The notes beneath the pieces were generated by a model. It ran no database searches and was not told the origin of the DNA. It saw only the letters and a program-made list of their open reading frames with translations. A DNA stretch of 64,000 nucleotides. It comes from Paracyclopina nana. Lineage: Eukaryota; Arthropoda; Copepoda; Cyclopoida; Cyclopettidae. The position numbers were made by a program, and so were the translations under genes. Every line of letters starts with the position of its first letter. Position 1 is the stretch's first letter. The stretch is from positions 5,220,501 to 5,284,500 of the forward strand of contig JAGUCH010000002.1 of assembly GCA_019096065.1 (NCBI GenBank), written 5' to 3'. This document shows, one piece after another, positions 59,878 through 64,000 of this stretch.

Positions 59878-59991
59878 TACAGACAATAAAACGTCTTTTT
59901 ATCGAGATCTCGAGAGTTTCTATTGCTGCATTCAAAGTGATTCACATCCTTTATTCGACTGTCATTCATCATACGTTTGATTAGTTGTACA
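59710..59991 (+). mobile_element. Putative 5' LTR of the BEL/Pao element
   Basis: The LTR begins TGTAATAC and ends GTTGTACA, matching TGTA..TACA ends, and is followed directly by a primer-binding site. It contains a TATA box (GTATATATTTATCAGTTAC, about 59840-59856, with an adjacent TCAGTT initiator) and an AATAAA signal at 59885. The right end is fixed by the PBS. The left end is less sure: TGTCAACTG at 59821 is an alternative. The 3' LTR is outside the window, so the ends cannot be confirmed. Confidence 0.65.
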
Positions 59992-60009
59992 TGGCGCCCA
60001 ACTGACCTT
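59992..60009 (+). other. Retrotransposon primer-binding site
   Basis: TGGCGCCCAACTGACC starts immediately after the LTR end. TGGCGCC is the usual tRNA-primed minus-strand start of LTR retroelements. Confidence 0.75.
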
Positions 60010-60161
60010 ATCCACGCGTGGAGATCCAGAAGCCACACGTAAGACCCAGATTGTGCAAGTTGAAATATATCAAAAAAAAAAAAAAAGAGTTCTCACGGTG
60101 TCATTATTGTGAAAAGGCTACGAGCCTACACGCGTCAGAGGGCCCTGGTAGCCTGAGACTA
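60010..60161 (+). other. Retrotransposon leader
   Basis: Untranslated leader between the primer-binding site and the gag start. It includes an A13-15 run at about 60071-60086. Confidence 0.5.
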
Positions 60162-63100
60162 ATGTCACAACCGACGAGAAAATCAAAAAGAGTCAAAAAG
60201 AGGCCTCAGAGGTTCGAGGCCTACGAGGTAGGGGTAAAAAGGCCCGGGGCACCCCAGTGGAGCCAACAAGTCTCCCCGAAACGCACGGACGACAGGTGGA
60301 ACTTCGACGACACAGTAGTAGAAGACCCCAGGGTCAAAAGACGGGTCAACCTCAATCCGGAGAGAGAGGAGGATTCACCTGAAACATCAATAGTCGTGGT
60401 GCTGGACGAGTCCTTCGAGGAGAGCATGGCAGCAAACATGAGTACCCTAGCCCAGGAGCTCATGAAGGTGAATCCGACTGTCCTGAAAAGTCGGTGGGAA
60501 ATTGATGTGGCGGAATATTTCACCAGCATTAAGAAAATGAAAGACGAGATCGAGACTAACGCACCGGCGATTTTCCTGAAAGGCATCCAACAAAGGGTGA
60601 TGAGGCTGAGGGAAAATATGGCATCGGAAGCAGCAAAAGTCATCGAGGCGATGGCGGATGAAAGTCCGGAAGAGAGAGCCCAGTTCAGGAAGGACAAAAT
60701 AGAGCCGGTTATGTCAGAGGCATCGACAGTAGAATACTTGGCGGAAAAGGCGCACAGGAAACAGGCACAAAAGGAATACGAAGTAGCCCTAGCAGAAAAA
60801 CTGCAAACAACGAAGGCCAAAGAAGCCAAAGACGCCAAAGAACAACCCAGTGGGAAGAATAATGAGAAGAAAAAAGGCCCACTAAAAACCACATTCCAGG
60901 TGGAGAGAAATACTGGGAATGTAGACGTGTCGATGCTGGATTTGGAAGGGGAGGACGACGAAAGCGAAGGAGAAACGGACTGGGAAGAAGTCCACCAAGA
61001 TGCTGTCAATAATATCGCATCATATGCGAAAGAAGCAGTGGGACGCAAAAAAGAAGAGCATGCAGCCCTGGCAGCTGCAGCTCGAAACGTCGAATTGGAA
61101 AGGGCCGAAGCAGAGAAACGGATTAGAAAAATGAAAGCGGACGGAATCGCAGTCGACATGACTGCCTTGGTAACGGCGAAAAAAGAAGCACAAAGCAACC
61201 TCAGGTTTCTTAACCAGAGAATGCCAGGAGAAAAGAGACCGACGCCAAACCACTTTCAATTCTCAACCCCCGGCCCAATGGGATTAAACAACCCTGGATT
61301 TGACGCATCAAGCATCGCGCCACAAACGCCACTTTGGGGGACGAGCTCAACAAACATGACCAGAACAGATTACAAAACAAAGGTCTCACAGGAGGAGAGC
61401 TACTTGGCGAGAGACACTGTGCTTGACGATTGGGAGGACTACATGACCGAGGAGGTTGACTGGACAGAACTGTACAATGGCCAGAACCTGAAACGATACT
61501 ACGATGAGAAAGCCCCCCAAGAAATGGTCAGAGACTACATCAAAGGCCATTTTGACGGAGAAGATCCAGCGAAATACAGAGCATTCAAAGAACTGGTGCA
61601 TGCGAAGATCGTCACGAAAAGAACACTGAACTGGTTCGACAAAATGGTCACACTAAAAGCGTGGACCTCAGGACAAGCCTACAGACGAATAGGAAAGTAC
61701 GCATGCAGCCAAAAAGATTTGGTGAAAGCACTGAAAGCACTGGACACGCAATATGGAAGCCACCATGGAGAAGCATCGGAGCAACTCTCAAAACAGATGC
61801 TCCATATGGCCAAAATGAGACCAGTCGACCTCACAGCGCCAAACACGATTGACGACATGGTCAATATTTTGGAAGAGATGGTTGACTTGAATGTCAGAGC
61901 AGGATTGGAACCCAAAAATGGAGAAGACCATCTGCTCGGATTGATCAAAATGACTCCGGAAACAAAATTGGACTATAACGCATTCAAGATAGCAAAGTTC
62001 CAATCAAAGAACAGTCTAAGACTGTTCTTTACATGGGCAAGAGAGAGGACGCAAGAAGGAGTCAGTGACCTGAAAGCAAAGAATACGAGAGACGCATTGA
62101 GGAGTGGACTGCCATCGACTCAGGGACCACAATATGTCAGAAGAGCCTCGGAGGGAGGGGCCCAGAGAAGAGACGGTGAGAACTTCGGGAAAAAGTACAA
62201 GAAGTTCTATACAAAAAAGGGCAACGAGGTCATCGTGGCAGTTGGCAGCGACACTGAACTGACGGATAGCGAGGACGAGGACGATGAGGATTGTGTCTTC
62301 CTAGCAGCACCTAGAGACCCATGTTTCGTCTGCGACAAAAAGGGTCACAAAGGGCTAGCATGTCCGGATTGGAACAATACACCAATCCAAGAAATAAGGG
62401 ACAAAATCAAGGAAGCGAAACTTTGCCCTAAATGTATCAAGGGACGACACACGGTTGAAGAATGCAGAGGCAAGGATGCTTGCATACATTGTGGAAGCGA
62501 TAAGCACCACTCTAAGTTGCACCAAGGAAAACAAGCGAGGAGAGCATCCGAGGGAGATCTGGCAGTGAGCATGCTGGCAAGAATCGAGGAAAGACTGGCT
62601 AAGTTACCTCTATTGGAAAAGAAATTGGAAGCCCTAACGAAAGACGCCTGTACCGCGGTGGCATGCAGCCCTGGAAGCTGCAGCACACCGACAACGGGGG
62701 ACGACACCCAAGGAGCCGATGTAATAGCACTGACAGCGGGGGACGCAAAATCATGGAGGACACTACCAATAGAAGTAGCATCAAACAAAAACTTCACAGA
62801 TGCGGTGTCAATAAACATGGTTCTTGACGAAGGATCCAGCCTCACGATAATAGACCCAGGACTTAAAGATGAGTTGGGACTTCAAGGGAAGGAAGAAACA
62901 CTCCGAGTGCACGTTGTTGGAGACAACCAGACAATATCGAAAAGGTCAACGGCAACGACAGTGTACGTCAGGGCTGTGGGAGGAAGAAAATGGTTCGAAC
63001 TACGAGCAAAAACGTTCGGACTACCGGCTGCAATCGAACCTGTGGACCCAAACGAAATTAAGGGATCGTACACAGAAATCCAAAAGATCAAATTCCCAAG

Positions 63101-64000
63101 ACCAGTTGAAGGACCAGTCCGGATGCTGCTAGGCTTTGACAACCTGCAGCTGATGAGAAGCATCCAGGACATCTATGTGGAAAATGGACCACTTGTTCGA
63201 AGGACACCGCTGGGCTGGACAATGCTATACCACCCAAAGGCCGGAGGATACGAAGCAGCAATGCTAATGAGTGATTGGAGCCAGTTCAATGCGTCCACAG
63301 CAATGAGGGATAGCCAACTGCAGTTCCTGCTGGACAGGAGCATGGGCATCGAGGCACTGGGCATTGACAGAGATGAAAAAAGATCGAAACGGCTAACACT
63401 GGCTGAAGAGACAGCCTTGAAAAAGATGCAGGAAAGCATAACGAGGGACGAAAATGGACATTACGTCGTGGACATTCCATGGATAGAAGAGACTCCAAAT
63501 CTACCAAAGAACTGGGCACAGGCGAAAACAATTCAAAAAGGAATTGACATGACCCACAAAAGCGACCCGGAGGTGGAAAAGGCAGTCAAAGAGACTATGA
63601 AAGACTACATGGAAAAAGGCATAATAGAAAGAGTACCAGAACAGGAGATCAAGAATAGCTTCTTCCTCACCTTCTTCTGTGTCCCGAAAAGAACAAGTCT
63701 AACCACGAAGTTCCGCTTTGTGTACAACGCCGCTCAAAAGTTCGAAGGAGTGAGCATCAACGATGCACAGTACACTGGCCCCAACTTCCTGGAAGACATA
63801 TATGACGTACTACTCAAGTTCAGAGTCGGGGATGTGGCCGTGGCTGCGGACATCGAAAAGATGTATCTAATGGTGGGAGTGCCTGAAAAAGATAGAAAAT
63901 TCCTGAGGATTTGGGTCTTTGGAGAACCCTACCAATTCAAGAGATGGCCATTCGGGCTGAGGGCAGCACCGAGCGTGGCAAACTTTGTGGTGAAACATCA
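60162..64000 (+). CDS. BEL/Pao retrotransposon Gag-Pol polyprotein (5' part, runs off window)
   Basis: The frame opens at ATG 60162 and stays open to the last base: 1279 complete codons, then truncated by the window edge. Residues 1-700 are Gag: a basic start, long charged coiled coils, and the about 200-aa BEL/Pao gag region with NWFDKMVTLKAW-like sequence. Residues about 720-790 hold three zinc knuckles: CX2CX4HX4C in CFVCDKKGHKGLAC, the same in CPKCIKGRHTVEEC, and CIHCGSDKHHSKLH. An aspartic protease of the A17 type follows, with D-E-G-S at about 888 (VLDEGSSLTIID). The reverse transcriptase begins near 1130 and shows RFVYNAA, ADIEKMYLMVGV and RWPFGLRAAPSV. RNase H, integrase and the 3' LTR lie beyond 64000. 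The absence of stops or frameshifts suggests a recent insertion. Confidence 0.95.
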   Translation, partial: MSQPTRKSKRVKKRPQRFEAYEVGVKRPGAPQWSQQVSPKRTDDRWNFDDTVVEDPRVKRRVNLNPEREEDSPETSIVVVLDESFEESMAANMSTLAQELMKVNPTVLKSRWEIDVAEYFTSIKKMKDEIETNAPAIFLKGIQQRVMRLRENMASEAAKVIEAMADESPEERAQFRKDKIEPVMSEASTVEYLAEKAHRKQAQKEYEVALAEKLQTTKAKEAKDAKEQPSGKNNEKKKGPLKTTFQVERNTGNVDVSMLDLEGEDDESEGETDWEEVHQDAVNNIASYAKEAVGRKKEEHAALAAAARNVELERAEAEKRIRKMKADGIAVDMTALVTAKKEAQSNLRFLNQRMPGEKRPTPNHFQFSTPGPMGLNNPGFDASSIAPQTPLWGTSSTNMTRTDYKTKVSQEESYLARDTVLDDWEDYMTEEVDWTELYNGQNLKRYYDEKAPQEMVRDYIKGHFDGEDPAKYRAFKELVHAKIVTKRTLNWFDKMVTLKAWTSGQAYRRIGKYACSQKDLVKALKALDTQYGSHHGEASEQLSKQMLHMAKMRPVDLTAPNTIDDMVNILEEMVDLNVRAGLEPKNGEDHLLGLIKMTPETKLDYNAFKIAKFQSKNSLRLFFTWARERTQEGVSDLKAKNTRDALRSGLPSTQGPQYVRRASEGGAQRRDGENFGKKYKKFYTKKGNEVIVAVGSDTELTDSEDEDDEDCVFLAAPRDPCFVCDKKGHKGLACPDWNNTPIQEIRDKIKEAKLCPKCIKGRHTVEECRGKDACIHCGSDKHHSKLHQGKQARRASEGDLAVSMLARIEERLAKLPLLEKKLEALTKDACTAVACSPGSCSTPTTGDDTQGADVIALTAGDAKSWRTLPIEVASNKNFTDAVSINMVLDEGSSLTIIDPGLKDELGLQGKEETLRVHVVGDNQTISKRSTATTVYVRAVGGRKWFELRAKTFGLPAAIEPVDPNEIKGSYTEIQKIKFPRPVEGPVRMLLGFDNLQLMRSIQDIYVENGPLVRRTPLGWTMLYHPKAGGYEAAMLMSDWSQFNASTAMRDSQLQFLLDRSMGIEALGIDRDEKRSKRLTLAEETALKKMQESITRDENGHYVVDIPWIEETPNLPKNWAQAKTIQKGIDMTHKSDPEVEKAVKETMKDYMEKGIIERVPEQEIKNSFFLTFFCVPKRTSLTTKFRFVYNAAQKFEGVSINDAQYTGPNFLEDIYDVLLKFRVGDVAVAADIEKMYLMVGVPEKDRKFLRIWVFGEPYQFKRWPFGLRAAPSVANFVVKH

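Larger units (their letters stand above)
59710..64000 (+). mobile_element. BEL/Pao LTR retrotransposon, 5' part
   Basis: LTR, primer-binding site and an intact gag-pol frame lie in the same orientation as, and overlapping, the end of the BTB-PHR gene. Protease and reverse transcriptase types place it in BEL/Pao rather than Gypsy or Copia. The element is truncated by the window edge. Confidence 0.92.

Noticed and set aside
60221-61198. A 325-codon open frame on the minus strand rich in Ser, Ala and Phe
   Set aside because: It is the antisense shadow of the BEL/Pao gag frame, whose strand carries the zinc knuckles, protease and reverse transcriptase.

Overview
The window is animal nuclear DNA, most probably from an arthropod. 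The evidence is short introns (mostly 50-110 bp) with GT..AG ends, a Skeletor gene with DM13-DM13-DOMON architecture, an l(2)gl tumour-suppressor gene, a pickpocket-type DEG/ENaC channel, a chitin-pathway UDP-GlcNAc pyrophosphorylase and a BEL/Pao retrotransposon. I cannot name the species. I rebuilt twenty cellular protein-coding genes exon by exon by checking splice signals and phase; the right end is the 5' part of a retrotransposon that runs off the window.

Layout. 1-2.7 kb: gene-free, with a large nested inverted minisatellite. 2.7-6.4 kb (-): a DEG/ENaC channel and the Golgi protein TVP23. 6.4-8.3 kb: AT-rich, with a 270-bp hairpin repeat. 8.3-13.7 kb (-): a 1727-aa MGA-like transcription factor that also carries an HMG box. 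14.9-17.5 kb (+): mitochondrial Hsp70 (mortalin). 17.9-19.1 kb: a foldback element made of 15-bp repeats in opposed orientation. 20.3-27.2 kb (-): l(2)gl, with one intron almost entirely open in the l(2)gl frame. 28.5-29.5 kb (-): an unrecognised secreted protein. 29.8-31.4 kb (+): a (6-4) photolyase. 31.6-36.0 kb (+): an AsnB-type asparagine synthetase whose first intron contains a complete flotillin-2-like gene on the opposite strand. 36.2-38.2 kb (-): XRCC4 and a METTL25-family methyltransferase only 18 nt apart. 38.4-40.0 kb (+): UAP1. 41.0-44.5 kb (+): a C16orf87/UPF0547 homologue and TTC27. 45.8-52.3 kb (+): Skeletor. 52.3-55.3 kb (-): PWP2. 55.8-56.8 kb (+): a GT11 fucosyltransferase. 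56.9-57.4 kb (-): TMEM35/NACHO. 58.1-59.9 kb (+): a BTB-BACK-PHR protein. 59.7-64.0 kb (+): a BEL/Pao element inserted at the 3' end of the BTB gene.

Most genes are unrelated housekeeping or developmental loci, and no single pathway links them. The most striking observations are: (1) an intron of Skeletor holding nine IR-1 nuclear-receptor palindromes (perfect form AGGTCA-A-TGACCT) at a 31-bp period, which resembles an ecdysone-response array; (2) a roughly 460-codon in-frame cassette inside l(2)gl; (3) a polypyrimidine tract and 3' splice site occupying the whole 18-nt gap between the METTL25-like stop codon and the XRCC4 start, as expected for a trans-spliced operon; (4) an MGA homologue whose bHLH basic region looks degenerate while an HMG box has been added; (5) the nested flotillin; (6) a retrotransposon LTR that appears to supply the C-terminus and poly(A) signal of the BTB-PHR gene; (7) two foldback minisatellite elements with the same nested design.

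All homology statements come from recognising protein motifs by eye. No database search was run.
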